From assembly GCA_015066565.1 (NCBI GenBank), contig SVOB01000002.1:310001-374000 (forward strand): a stretch of DNA of 64,000 nucleotides. The letters are read 5' to 3'. The position numbers were made by a program, and so were the translations under genes. Under the pieces are notes generated by a model. The model worked only from the letters and a program-made list of their open reading frames with translations, searched no databases and was not told where the DNA came from. Below, in pieces: positions 46,887-56,469 of the stretch. Source of the stretch: Oscillospiraceae bacterium (GTDB lineage: Bacteria > Bacillota > Clostridia > Oscillospirales > Acutalibacteraceae). How positions within the stretch are numbered: the first letter of the stretch is position 1; every line of letters starts with the position of its first letter.

Positions 46887-47981
46887 ATGAAATTAGGTAT
46901 TGTAGGTTTGCCCAATGTCGGCAAAAGTACGCTTTTTAACGCTATAACGAACGCGGGCGCTCAGGCGGCGAATTACGCTTTCTGCACAATCGAGCCGAAT
47001 GTCGGCGTTGTAGCCGTTCCCGATTACAGACTTGACAAGCTGGCCGAAATGTATAACCCCGTCAAGTTCACCCCCGCAACGATTGAATTTGTCGATATTG
47101 CAGGTCTTGTAAAGGGCGCTTCAAAGGGCGAAGGACTCGGCAATAAGTTCCTTTCCCATATAAGAGAGGTCGACGCTATTATCCACGTCGTAAGGTGCTT
47201 CGACAATGACGATATTATGCACGTTGACGGAACGGTTGACCCGAGAAGAGATATAGAAACGATTAACCTTGAGTTAATACTTTCCGACGCCGAAATTCTT
47301 GACAGAAGAATTGACAGGGATACAAAGGCTATGAAGGGCGATAAAACCCTCGGCCCGCAGGTTGAGTTTCTAAAACGCGTCAGGGCGGCTCTTGACGAGG
47401 GAATCAACGCCAGGGCGGTTGAAATGGACGAGGATGAAAAAGCGATTCTCGATACTGTCGCTCTTCTTTCGGCAAAGCCCGTTATCTACGCCTGTAATAT
47501 GAGCGAGGACGATTTCGCCGCAGGTGTTGAAAATAACGAGAGATACAAGGCGGTCTGTGAAATAGCTTCTCAGGAGGGCGCTGAGGTGCTTCCTATCTGC
47601 GCCGAGTTTGAAGCCCAGATTTCTTCGCTTTCAAAAGAGGATAAGCAGATGTTCCTTGACGATATGGGAATTGAGCACGGCGGACTTGATTTGCTTATTC
47701 AGCGTTCGTACAGTCTTCTCGGACTTATCTCCTTTCTTACTGCAGGTCAGCCCGAGGTCAGAGCATGGACAATTAAAAAGGGAACAAAGGCTCCTCAGGC
47801 GGCGGGTAAAATCCACTCCGATTTTGAACGCGGCTTTATTCGCGCCGAGGTTATCGGCTTTGACGAGCTTATGCAATACGGTACAATGCAGGCAGCCAAG
47901 GAAAACGGCAAAATCCGTTCCGAAGGCAAGGATTACGTTATGCAGGACGGCGACATAGTTCTGTTCAGGTTTAACGTATAA
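46887..47981 (+). CDS. ychF: Obg-family GTPase/ATPase YchF
   Basis: MKLGIVGLPNVGKSTLFNAITNAGAQAANYAFCTIEPNVGVV. Confidence 0.97.
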   Translation: MKLGIVGLPNVGKSTLFNAITNAGAQAANYAFCTIEPNVGVVAVPDYRLDKLAEMYNPVKFTPATIEFVDIAGLVKGASKGEGLGNKFLSHIREVDAIIHVVRCFDNDDIMHVDGTVDPRRDIETINLELILSDAEILDRRIDRDTKAMKGDKTLGPQVEFLKRVRAALDEGINARAVEMDEDEKAILDTVALLSAKPVIYACNMSEDDFAAGVENNERYKAVCEIASQEGAEVLPICAEFEAQISSLSKEDKQMFLDDMGIEHGGLDLLIQRSYSLLGLISFLTAGQPEVRAWTIKKGTKAPQAAGKIHSDFERGFIRAEVIGFDELMQYGTMQAAKENGKIRSEGKDYVMQDGDIVLFRFNV

Positions 47982-48015
47982 TCAATTTGAGGTGAATTAA
48001 TTTCACCTCATATAT

Positions 48016-48089
48016 GTGCGTATAGCTCAGCTGGATAGAGCGTCAGACTCCGACTCTGAAGGCCGGCGGTTCGAATCCGCCTACGCACG
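48016..48089 (+). tRNA. tRNA-Arg (anticodon CCG)
   Basis: GTGCGTA/TACGCAC acceptor; anticodon loop CTCCGAC; GGTTCGAATCC T-loop. Confidence 0.95.
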
Positions 48090-48113
48090 CTTTTAATTGT
48101 GAAGGTGATTAAA

Positions 48114-49049
48114 ATGAAAAAAATAATCAAGAGAGTTATTCTCGCAGTATTATGTATTCTTCTGGCGGTGGTGTTAATTATGGCTGCAAATCTTTTCTTC
48201 TATTATCCTCATTACAGAAAAAATAAGGCTCCTATAACCTTTACCTCGCAGGTTGATACAAGTGACGATATAACGGTTATGAGCAGTAACCTTCGTTGCC
48301 TTAATCCCGGCGACAAGGGTAAAAGGAGCTGGTTTTACAGGGCCGACCTTATTTTGAAGAATATTGAAAAATATCAGCCGTCGATAATCGGCTTCCAGGA
48401 GGCTACACCCTGGCAGTATGACTATATGGTCGACTGTCTTGAAGGCTTTGATTCGGTAATTGAATTCAGGGATGAGGCAGTAAATACCGAGGGCTGTCCC
48501 GTGTTTTACAGAACCGATATGTATAAGCTCATTGACAAGGGTTCATTCTGGCTTTCCGAAACTCCCGATAAAATGAGTAAGGGCTGGGGCGCGGCTTGTT
48601 ACAGAATTTGCAGCTACGTAATTCTTGAAGAGCTTGAAACGGAAAAGCAGTTCGTTGTATTCAACACCCACCTTGACCACGTAAGCGAGGAAGCGCGAAT
48701 TAACGGAATGAATCTTGTGCTTGAAAAAATTGCTCAGTTCGGCTCGCTCCCGAGTATTATTATGGGCGACCTGAATGCGGATGAAAATTCAGTTACATAC
48801 GAAAATGTAACAAGGAATTTCCTTGACGCCAAATATCAGACCGAAAATACAATGTCGGGCTGTACATACCAAAGCTTCGGCGAAGAGCTTGACCATCCCT
48901 GCATTGACTACTTTATGATTTCAAAGACGGGAATTACCGTTAATGAATACAAAATCGTTACCGATTTGTATGACGGCGTTTATCCGTCCGACCATTTCCC
49001 GATTCTTATGAGGTTTACTCTTGACGCAGGTGAAAATAATGCCGAATAA
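48114..49049 (+). CDS. Endonuclease/exonuclease/phosphatase family protein, N-terminal TM
   Basis: VMSSNLRC, IIGFQEATPWQ, VVFNTHLDHVS, IIMGDLNADENS, YPSDHFPILMRF. Confidence 0.9.
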   Translation: MKKIIKRVILAVLCILLAVVLIMAANLFFYYPHYRKNKAPITFTSQVDTSDDITVMSSNLRCLNPGDKGKRSWFYRADLILKNIEKYQPSIIGFQEATPWQYDYMVDCLEGFDSVIEFRDEAVNTEGCPVFYRTDMYKLIDKGSFWLSETPDKMSKGWGAACYRICSYVILEELETEKQFVVFNTHLDHVSEEARINGMNLVLEKIAQFGSLPSIIMGDLNADENSVTYENVTRNFLDAKYQTENTMSGCTYQSFGEELDHPCIDYFMISKTGITVNEYKIVTDLYDGVYPSDHFPILMRFTLDAGENNAE

Positions 49050-49221
49050 GACAAACTGCGAGGAATGCGCAAACTACTATTATGACGAAGAGGCGGACTG
49101 CTATTGCTGCGATATCGACCTTGACGAAGACGAAATGCAGAGGTTTCTGACCTATTCGAATTATGCCTGTCCGTATTTCAACCGATATGACGAATACGGA
49201 ATAGTCAGAAAACAGAACTGA
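49039..49221 (+). CDS. Small Cys-rich DUF6472-like protein
   Basis: MPNKTNCEECANYYYDEEADCYCCDIDLDEDEMQRF. Confidence 0.75.
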   Translation: MPNKTNCEECANYYYDEEADCYCCDIDLDEDEMQRFLTYSNYACPYFNRYDEYGIVRKQN

Positions 49222-49227
49222 GAAATT

Positions 49228-50577
49228 ATGAAAACAGAGAAAATAGAAAAGTATATTAAAAAAAGTGTTGAAAACTTTGCAAAATCTATAAATGCTATTG
49301 GTGTTTCTGTTGAACAGGAAAAGAAACTTTCATGTTTTATAATAGAACTTAATAAAGCAAAAATTGAATTTGTCTATTATAAGAGTGAAACTATGTATTG
49401 TCCTGTCAGTACGTTATTTTGCCGTATTTATCCTAATAAAAACGATTATAGAAGTTATCATATTCCCGAAATAATTGATCTGCTTTATTTAAATGATTTT
49501 CATTGCTACTATTTCACTTTTATAGAATCAGAGCAAAGGGCTGACCTCTGTCTTAATTGCCTTTATGACTTTATAACAACAAATCTTCAAAGCATTATAA
49601 ATCTTTCTTGTGAACAGGCAAAGTGTGAAGAGTACCGAGATTCCTATATTCGTGATAATTTCAAAAATATACAAAATTACGATGAAGCTGATGAAACGGA
49701 AAAAAGAGGCTACTGGATTGTTTGTGACAATATTTATACGATGAGCTTTACAGTAAATAATGCATATAGAGCTTTTTTGAACGGTGATTATCAGGCGGCG
49801 TTGAAGAAATACAAAAAGAAAAAAGATCTTTTTCCGTATGAAAAACGGCTCGTTGAGTTTATCGAAAGCCTTGACGGATATTTTGAAGCCATAAATCCCG
49901 AATGTGCTTCAATGCTTGACGTGAAAAAATATAACGGCTCAAAAAACGATTTTTTTGCTCTTGTTTTGTCTTTTGTTCTTGGAATGGTTATTTGCGCAAT
50001 TCCTTTTGTATTAATATCTGTTGCTTTAAATGTCTATTATTCGAAAACTGCTGTCTATTATGATCAAATGCCGCCGTTGATTTTAGCAATTCTGTTTGGC
50101 GGACTTCCCGGTATCTTTCTGGGTATTGTAATTAAGGAAAGAGTATCGTCATTTTTGAATAGAAAAGACAGAAACGTAAAGGATTTTTATGACATCTTAA
50201 CTCCAGATTCAACAATGAAGTTTGCAAGAATCATTTGCTACACGGTTTTTGTTGCTTCGGTTTTTCTTTTCTTAAGCATAGGGAAATCTGTTGTAGTAGC
50301 ATATGATGACGGCTTTTCATATAATAACCCTAACCGTCTTTTTTCAAGAACTGAAAAGTTTTCTTATAATGATATACAAGCTATCTATAAAACCGAGGGG
50401 AGATATTATTTCGAGGATAAATATGAAGAGGGATCAACAATTATTATTAAGATGAAAGACGGCACATTGATTGATTCTATTGACCTTGTAAGTGAAAACG
50501 ATGACTTTGAAAAAGAGTTTTTGCCCTTGACGGGGAAGAAAATTATAAGTGTTCACAGCGACAGGGATATTGATTAA
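49228..50577 (+). CDS. Hypothetical membrane protein, unusual composition
   Basis: 449-aa ORF with several TM segments; no family recognised. Confidence 0.75.
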   Translation: MKTEKIEKYIKKSVENFAKSINAIGVSVEQEKKLSCFIIELNKAKIEFVYYKSETMYCPVSTLFCRIYPNKNDYRSYHIPEIIDLLYLNDFHCYYFTFIESEQRADLCLNCLYDFITTNLQSIINLSCEQAKCEEYRDSYIRDNFKNIQNYDEADETEKRGYWIVCDNIYTMSFTVNNAYRAFLNGDYQAALKKYKKKKDLFPYEKRLVEFIESLDGYFEAINPECASMLDVKKYNGSKNDFFALVLSFVLGMVICAIPFVLISVALNVYYSKTAVYYDQMPPLILAILFGGLPGIFLGIVIKERVSSFLNRKDRNVKDFYDILTPDSTMKFARIICYTVFVASVFLFLSIGKSVVVAYDDGFSYNNPNRLFSRTEKFSYNDIQAIYKTEGRYYFEDKYEEGSTIIIKMKDGTLIDSIDLVSENDDFEKEFLPLTGKKIISVHSDRDID

Positions 50578-50580
50578 GAG

Positions 50581-50638
50581 TTGACAAAATAAAAAAATTG
50601 GGTATAATAAAAAGTAGGATATATTTATCCTACTTTTT
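50581..50638 (+). promoter_or_regulatory. phd-doc promoter TTGACA-N16-TATAAT with 13-bp inverted repeat AAAAAGTAGGATA/TATCCTACTTTTT
   Basis: Perfect arms at 50609-50621 and 50626-50638. Confidence 0.8.
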
Positions 50639-50657
50639 TATTTTGGAGATGAAAAAA

Positions 50658-50903
50658 ATGAAGATTGATACAAATACACTGTTTTCAATGTCGCAGGCAA
50701 ATCAGAATTTTTCGGCAGTGGCAAGAAGTGTTGATAAAAACGGTGAAGCGGTTGTATTAAGAAATAATAAACCTAAATATCTTGTTATTGATATTGATAA
50801 CGATGATTATATTCTTGACCTTACGGATGAAGAAAAAATAGACATTGTAGCAAAAAGAATTCTTGAAAGATATCTTCCTGCGTTTAAGGAGTTGGCAAAA
50901 TGA
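50658..50903 (+). CDS. phd: Phd/YefM-family antitoxin
   Basis: SMSQANQNFSAVARSVDKNGEAVVLRNNKPKYLVID; start refined, SD ggagatg. Confidence 0.85.
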   Translation: MKIDTNTLFSMSQANQNFSAVARSVDKNGEAVVLRNNKPKYLVIDIDNDDYILDLTDEEKIDIVAKRILERYLPAFKELAK

Positions 50904-51280
50904 TTAAATTCAGTAAAGAGAAGGTTTTGCTTTTACATCAAATTATGGCTGAGGCAACAGGCGGAGATGTCGGAGTTCGCGACGAGGCATTACTTGAGTC
51001 GGCAATTGAAAATGTTTATTCAACTTTTGACGGTCAGGAGTTATACCCAAGTAAAGAGGAAAAAGCGGCTCGCTTAGGCTTTTCGCTTATCTCAAATCAC
51101 GCGTTCGTTGACGGGAATAAAAGAATAGGAATGTATATAATGCTTTCTTTTCTTGAACTAAACGGAATAAGTATTGAGGCAGAAAATAACGAGGTTTCAT
51201 CCTTGGGCTTAGCTGTTGCAAGCGGTGCGGCAGGTTATGAAGAAGTTCTTAACTGGGTAAAAACGCACGAAAAGCTTTAA
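50900..51280 (+). CDS. doc: Doc-type Fic-fold toxin
   Basis: HAFVDGNKRIG (HxFxxGNKR variant), GGDVGVRDEALLESAI; ATGA overlap with antitoxin. Confidence 0.9.
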   Translation: MIKFSKEKVLLLHQIMAEATGGDVGVRDEALLESAIENVYSTFDGQELYPSKEEKAARLGFSLISNHAFVDGNKRIGMYIMLSFLELNGISIEAENNEVSSLGLAVASGAAGYEEVLNWVKTHEKL

Positions 51281-51283
51281 TTC

Positions 51284-51327
51284 TATACGCTCAATTCCTT
51301 GACATATCAGGGGATTGAGCGTATAAT
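51284..51327 (+). promoter_or_regulatory. Perfect promoter TTGACA-N17-TATAAT of alaS within inverted repeat TATACGCTCAATTCC/GGGATTGAGCGTATA
   Basis: -35 51299-51304 lies in the loop, -10 51322-51327 overlaps the right arm (14/15 pairing). Confidence 0.8.
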
Positions 51328-51362
51328 TTATTGGATATTTTTATAAAAGAGGAATTCTGTTT

Positions 51363-53990
51363 ATGGAATGGACATCACTTAACGATTTAAGAGAAAAATA
51401 CCTGTCATTTTTTGAAAGTAAGGGACATTTAAGACTGCCGAGTTTTTCGCTCATCCCGCAGAACGATAAAAGCCTTTTGCTTATAAATTCGGGTATGGCT
51501 CCGATGAAAAAATATTTCACGGGCGAAATCACCCCGCCGAGAAAAAGGGTTACAACCTGCCAGAAATGTATCCGTACTCCCGATATTGAGAGCGTAGGCA
51601 AAACCGCCCGCCACGGAACATACTTTGAAATGCTCGGCAACTTCTCCTTCGGAGATTACTTTAAACCCGAAGCTATTGCCTGGGCGTGGGAGTTTCTGAC
51701 TAAAGAGCTTGAAATACCCGCAGACCGCTTGTGGATAACTATCTACGAGAGCGATGACGAGGCAGAACAGATTTGGGAGAAGAACATAGGCATCCCTCAC
51801 GACAGAATAATCCGTCTCGGTAAGAAAGACAATTTCTGGGAACACGGCTCAGGCCCGTGCGGACCTTGCTCGGAAATACACTTCGACCGCGGCGAAAGTT
51901 ACGGTCCTTTTGAGAGCTTTGAACAGGCGAGCGACTGCGACAGAGTTATTGAGATATGGAACCTTGTGTTCAGTCAGTTCGACAACGACGGCGAGGGTAA
52001 TTACACTGAGCTTAAAAACAAGAATATCGACACCGGTATGGGGCTTGAAAGACTTGCCTGCGTAATGCAGGGCGTTGACAATATCTTTGAGGTCGATACC
52101 GTTCAGAATATTATGAAGCACATAATGAAAATCGCCGGTGTCGAATATCATAAAGACCCCCAGAAAGACGTTTCCCTTCGTGTTATAACCGACCATATAA
52201 GAAGTACGACTATGATGATAGGCGACGGCGTTATGCCTTCAAACGAGGGCAGAGGCTATGTTCTTCGCCGTTTGCTCAGAAGAGCCGCAAGACACGGGAG
52301 GCTTTTAGGTATTAACGAAACCTTCCTTTCCGAAGTTGCCGAAACGGTTATTAACGAAAATAAATCGGCTTATCCGAACCTTGTTGAAAAACACGACTTT
52401 ATTATTAATGTTATCAAGGCTGAGGAAGAATCCTTTGCCAAGACAATCGATACGGGACTCGCGATTTTCAACCAGATGATTTCTTCTCTCGAGGGTAACT
52501 GCCTTTCGGGCGAGGACGCTTTCAAGCTTTCCGATACATACGGTTTCCCGATTGACCTTACGAAAGAGCTTCTTGAAGAAAAGGGACTTACGGTTGACGA
52601 GGAAAGGTTCAAGGAATTAGTTAAAGAACAGAAAACAAGGGCGAGAGCCGCTCATAAGGGCGCCGGCGCTGAAGCCTGGGAAGGCTCGGGCGTTGCTACG
52701 AACGGGCTTGAAAAGACCGATTTCGTAGGCTACGAAACCCTTTCGGCAAAGGCTTCAGTTAAAGCTGTTATCGTTGACGGCGAAAGAAAGGATTTCGCTT
52801 CGACGGATGAAAATATTACTCTTGTTCTTGATACAACGCCTTTCTATGCCGAAAGCGGCGGACAGGTCGGCGACAGGGGTAAAATCCGTGGCGACGGCTT
52901 TGTTTTCGAGGTTGAAAACACGACTAAAACCCACGACGGCGTTGTTCTTCATCACGGTGAAATTATTGAGGGCGAAGCTCTTAAGGTTGGCGACGGAGTT
53001 TCGGCTGAAGTTAACGAAGAAGAAAGAAAGGCTACTATGAGAAGTCATACGGCCGCCCATCTTCTTCAGGCGGCTTTGAGAAAGGTTCTCGGCTCTCACG
53101 TTGAGCAGGCGGGTCAGCTTGTAAACAGCGCTGAAACCCGTTTCGATTTCACTCATTTCTCGGCGCTTACAACCGAAGAAATAAACGCGGTTGAAAAAGA
53201 GGTTAACTCTGTTATTCTCGAGGCTGTTCCCGTTGAAACTATGGAAATGCCTATAGACGAGGCTAAAAAGCTCGGCGCTATGGCTCTTTTCGGAGAGAAG
53301 TACGGCGATATTGTAAGAGTAGTAAAAGCGGGTGATTTCTCGACCGAGCTTTGCGGCGGCACTCACGTTAAGAATACGGGCAATATCGGTCTGTTCAAAA
53401 TTCTTTCCGAGTCGTCAGTCGCCTCGGGTGTAAGAAGAATTGTTGCCGTTACGGGCTTTAACGTAATGGATTATATCAATAAAAACAACGCTCTTATCGG
53501 TGAAGCCTGCGCTTCAATTAAGGTTACAAACACCTCTGACCTTGCGGTTAAAACAGCGGCTCTCGCTTCAGAGCTTAAGGAAAAGGAAAAAGAAATCGAA
53601 AGACTTAATTCCGAAATTAACGCCCAGAAAGCGAAGCAGTTTGATTCAATAGACCTTGGCGCAGTTGAGCTTGTTGCTAATTCTGGCATTGATTCATCGG
53701 TCGACATCCGTTCGCTCGCCGAAACAATCCGCGACGAAAAGGCAAACCGTGTTGTTGTTCTCTCTTCTGTCAACAGCGAAAAGGGAACCGCTACCTTTGT
53801 TTGCGCCTGCGGTAAGGATGCTGTGGCAAACGGAGTTCTTGCAGGTAACGTAGTCCGTCAGGTCGCTCAGATTGCGGGTGGTAACGGCGGCGGAAAGCCC
53901 GATTTTGCTATGGCTGGCGGCAAGGATATTTCAAAGGTTGACGAAGCAATTAATTCAGCCGAAAATATTGTTAAATCAATGCTTAAATAA
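51363..53990 (+). CDS. alaS: Alanyl-tRNA synthetase
   Basis: FFESKGHLRLPSFSLIPQNDKSLLLINSGMAPMKKYF; 875 aa. Confidence 0.98.
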   Translation: MEWTSLNDLREKYLSFFESKGHLRLPSFSLIPQNDKSLLLINSGMAPMKKYFTGEITPPRKRVTTCQKCIRTPDIESVGKTARHGTYFEMLGNFSFGDYFKPEAIAWAWEFLTKELEIPADRLWITIYESDDEAEQIWEKNIGIPHDRIIRLGKKDNFWEHGSGPCGPCSEIHFDRGESYGPFESFEQASDCDRVIEIWNLVFSQFDNDGEGNYTELKNKNIDTGMGLERLACVMQGVDNIFEVDTVQNIMKHIMKIAGVEYHKDPQKDVSLRVITDHIRSTTMMIGDGVMPSNEGRGYVLRRLLRRAARHGRLLGINETFLSEVAETVINENKSAYPNLVEKHDFIINVIKAEEESFAKTIDTGLAIFNQMISSLEGNCLSGEDAFKLSDTYGFPIDLTKELLEEKGLTVDEERFKELVKEQKTRARAAHKGAGAEAWEGSGVATNGLEKTDFVGYETLSAKASVKAVIVDGERKDFASTDENITLVLDTTPFYAESGGQVGDRGKIRGDGFVFEVENTTKTHDGVVLHHGEIIEGEALKVGDGVSAEVNEEERKATMRSHTAAHLLQAALRKVLGSHVEQAGQLVNSAETRFDFTHFSALTTEEINAVEKEVNSVILEAVPVETMEMPIDEAKKLGAMALFGEKYGDIVRVVKAGDFSTELCGGTHVKNTGNIGLFKILSESSVASGVRRIVAVTGFNVMDYINKNNALIGEACASIKVTNTSDLAVKTAALASELKEKEKEIERLNSEINAQKAKQFDSIDLGAVELVANSGIDSSVDIRSLAETIRDEKANRVVVLSSVNSEKGTATFVCACGKDAVANGVLAGNVVRQVAQIAGGNGGGKPDFAMAGGKDISKVDEAINSAENIVKSMLK

Positions 53991-54000
53991 GGAGTAAGTT

Positions 54001-54336
54001 ATGGATTGTTTATTCTGTAAAATAATAAACGGCGAAATTCCTTCTTCAAAGGTCTATGAGGACGAGCTCTGCTACGCCTTCAATGACATCAATCCCCAGA
54101 GCGAAAAGCATATTCTGGTTGTTCCCAAAGAGCATATTTGTTGTCTGAACAAGGTTGACGAACACAACTCTCATCTCGTTGCCCATATCTTTGAGGTCAT
54201 CCCGAAAATTGCAAAGGAGAACGGCTTTGAGAGCTACCGAGTTATAAACAATTGCGGCGAAGCAGCGGGACAAACTGTTATGCATCTTCATTTTCACGTT
54301 CTCAGCGGCTCGAACTTAGGCGAAAAGCTCGTATAA
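54001..54336 (+). CDS. hinT: HIT family protein
   Basis: CLFCKIINGEIPSSKVYEDE; HLHFHVLSG. Confidence 0.95.
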   Translation: MDCLFCKIINGEIPSSKVYEDELCYAFNDINPQSEKHILVVPKEHICCLNKVDEHNSHLVAHIFEVIPKIAKENGFESYRVINNCGEAAGQTVMHLHFHVLSGSNLGEKLV

Positions 54337-56469
54337 ATGAAACGCACTTTTGCCGTTATCGGCGCTTCGGCGCTGTTTAGCCTGTGCGCGTTCAGGTTTG
54401 TTAATATCAAGGCGATAAAGGCAGTTTTTATAATTGCCTTTATCGCTTTCTTTGTTTTTTTGCTTTTTAAGAAAATCCGTAAGGACGGAACCCTGCCGAT
54501 TACGACGGTTACCGTTTGTTGCTGTTGCGTGCTTTTCTGTGCTTATGACAAATCGGTTCACGGTAAAATTGATGTCTTTTCAGACAGGGAACAAACGCAT
54601 AGCATATCGGGCGAGATAGTTTCTCTGCCAACCTATGATAACGGCAGAGTATATTATATTGTCAGAACGGATACAATCGACGGAAATAATAACAACCTTA
54701 AAATCCGCCTTTCGTTTGATAAAAAGTTGAATGCTTCTCCCTTTGACAGAATTGAGGGCGATTTTCATCTGTATCGCTTAGGCTCGTTTTCAAGCGAAAT
54801 CGAAGACTATTATTCTTCAAAAGGGCTGTTTTTAGGCGGCTATACATTTGAGGATGAAAAAGTCAAAATCGGCGGGCAAAGCGGCTTTCATCCGATGTAT
54901 TACGTCCTTTGCGCAAAGCAGAAAATACTTGACAGCGTTTCTCTGAATATTCCGAATGAATACGGAGGCTTGCTGACCGGGCTTCTGATAGGCGAAAAGG
55001 GTCAGATAAACGAAAAAACGCTCAACAGCTTTTCCCTTATAGGCTCTTATCATCTTCTGGCGGTTTCGGGCTTGCACGTCACTGTCTGGGCGGGCTTCGT
55101 CTATGGACTTTTCGGTCTGTTCCGTTTGAAAAGGAAGCTCAAAAGTATACTCTGTATTCTGTTTATTCTTTTCTTTATGGCGCTTACAGGCTTTAACCCG
55201 CCTGTTGTAAGGGCGGGTACGCTTCTTATATTTGTCTTTCTCGGAAATCTCTTTGAAAGGGAGGCGGACAGCCTGAATTCAATCGGCTTTGCCGTTACGT
55301 TAATGCTTATTATTAATCCTTATGCGGCGCTTTCAAAAAGTCTGTGGCTTTCCGTTTTCGCTTCAGTCGGAATAATAATTCTTTATCCGAAAATATATGA
55401 AAGATTAAACAAAGGAAGCTTTGAGAATAAAACAGTTGAATATATAAAAGCGTTTGTTTTACAAAGTCTTTCGGTAAGCCTGTCGGTAGTCATTTTTACC
55501 CTGCCTCTGACAGTTCTTTTCTTTGAAAGGTTTTCCCTTTTATCCGTTATTTCAAATCTTCTGCTTATTGAAATTTCGTCTGCAGCTATGATACTGACGG
55601 GTTTTGCGGTTCTGTTTTTCTTAATCGGCGTTTCGTTTATTTCTTATCCGCTGTTCTTTGTCGCTCAGTTTCTTTCTAAGGCTATAACCGAAATTGCAAG
55701 GCTTCTCTCTTCAATTCCTTTCAGCACCGTAAGCGCTGATTTTCTTCCGCTTAAAATTACTGCGTTTGCCTTGCCCGTAGCGGTCGCTCTGATTTATTAT
55801 CTGAAAAAGAAAGATAAAATAAAATTATCAAAAATTACGGCGTGGGCAGTCGCTTGTTCCTTTGTTACGGTTTGTATTTTCGGGCTTGTTGAGGGTAAAA
55901 ACAGAAGGCGAATTTACTTTCCCGCTGTCGGCAACGGAACCTCGGTGGTTTTAGTTGACTCGAATAAAGCTTCGGTTATAGGTTGCGGCGGAAATTACTT
56001 TGCATATTCCTCAGTTTGTGGTATAATGAAAAGAGAGGGCGTAAAAAATCTTGAGCTGGTTTTTGTTCCCTCCGAAAGAAAATATGTATATTCGTTTTTT
56101 GACGGTATTTTAAACGGCTTTGATATTTTTTCCGTTAAACAAAGCGAATTCGGTAAGGCTATTCTTTCCGACGGAACGGAAATTGAATGTGAAAAGAATT
56201 TTTCGTTTATAAAAAACGGTAATCTGACTGTCCTTATAGTTTTCAATCCCGATTTCAATATGGATTATCTTCCCGAGGAGTATTCCTCGGCGGATTATCT
56301 TTTGACAAGAGAAAGAACGCCCGTGAATTTTAAAAAAGAGAATTTTAAATCGGTTATTATTTCAGCCGAAGACGGAGAAAATGACGGCTGTTTTTATTAC
56401 AATAACGGAAAAACGCTTTATCTGGAGGTGAAACAGAATGGACGAGCAAGGCTTGAAACAGCAGATTAA
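54337..56469 (+). CDS. comEC: ComEC/Rec2 competence protein
   Basis: GLLTGLLIGEKGQI, LLAVSGLHVTVWAG, GFNPPVVRAG. Confidence 0.9.
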   Translation: MKRTFAVIGASALFSLCAFRFVNIKAIKAVFIIAFIAFFVFLLFKKIRKDGTLPITTVTVCCCCVLFCAYDKSVHGKIDVFSDREQTHSISGEIVSLPTYDNGRVYYIVRTDTIDGNNNNLKIRLSFDKKLNASPFDRIEGDFHLYRLGSFSSEIEDYYSSKGLFLGGYTFEDEKVKIGGQSGFHPMYYVLCAKQKILDSVSLNIPNEYGGLLTGLLIGEKGQINEKTLNSFSLIGSYHLLAVSGLHVTVWAGFVYGLFGLFRLKRKLKSILCILFILFFMALTGFNPPVVRAGTLLIFVFLGNLFEREADSLNSIGFAVTLMLIINPYAALSKSLWLSVFASVGIIILYPKIYERLNKGSFENKTVEYIKAFVLQSLSVSLSVVIFTLPLTVLFFERFSLLSVISNLLLIEISSAAMILTGFAVLFFLIGVSFISYPLFFVAQFLSKAITEIARLLSSIPFSTVSADFLPLKITAFALPVAVALIYYLKKKDKIKLSKITAWAVACSFVTVCIFGLVEGKNRRRIYFPAVGNGTSVVLVDSNKASVIGCGGNYFAYSSVCGIMKREGVKNLELVFVPSERKYVYSFFDGILNGFDIFSVKQSEFGKAILSDGTEIECEKNFSFIKNGNLTVLIVFNPDFNMDYLPEEYSSADYLLTRERTPVNFKKENFKSVIISAEDGENDGCFYYNNGKTLYLEVKQNGRARLETAD

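Noticed and set aside
51300-51362. T-box leader for alaS
   Set aside because: Only ~60 bp between doc and alaS; no specifier stem or AGGGTGG T-box motif seen.
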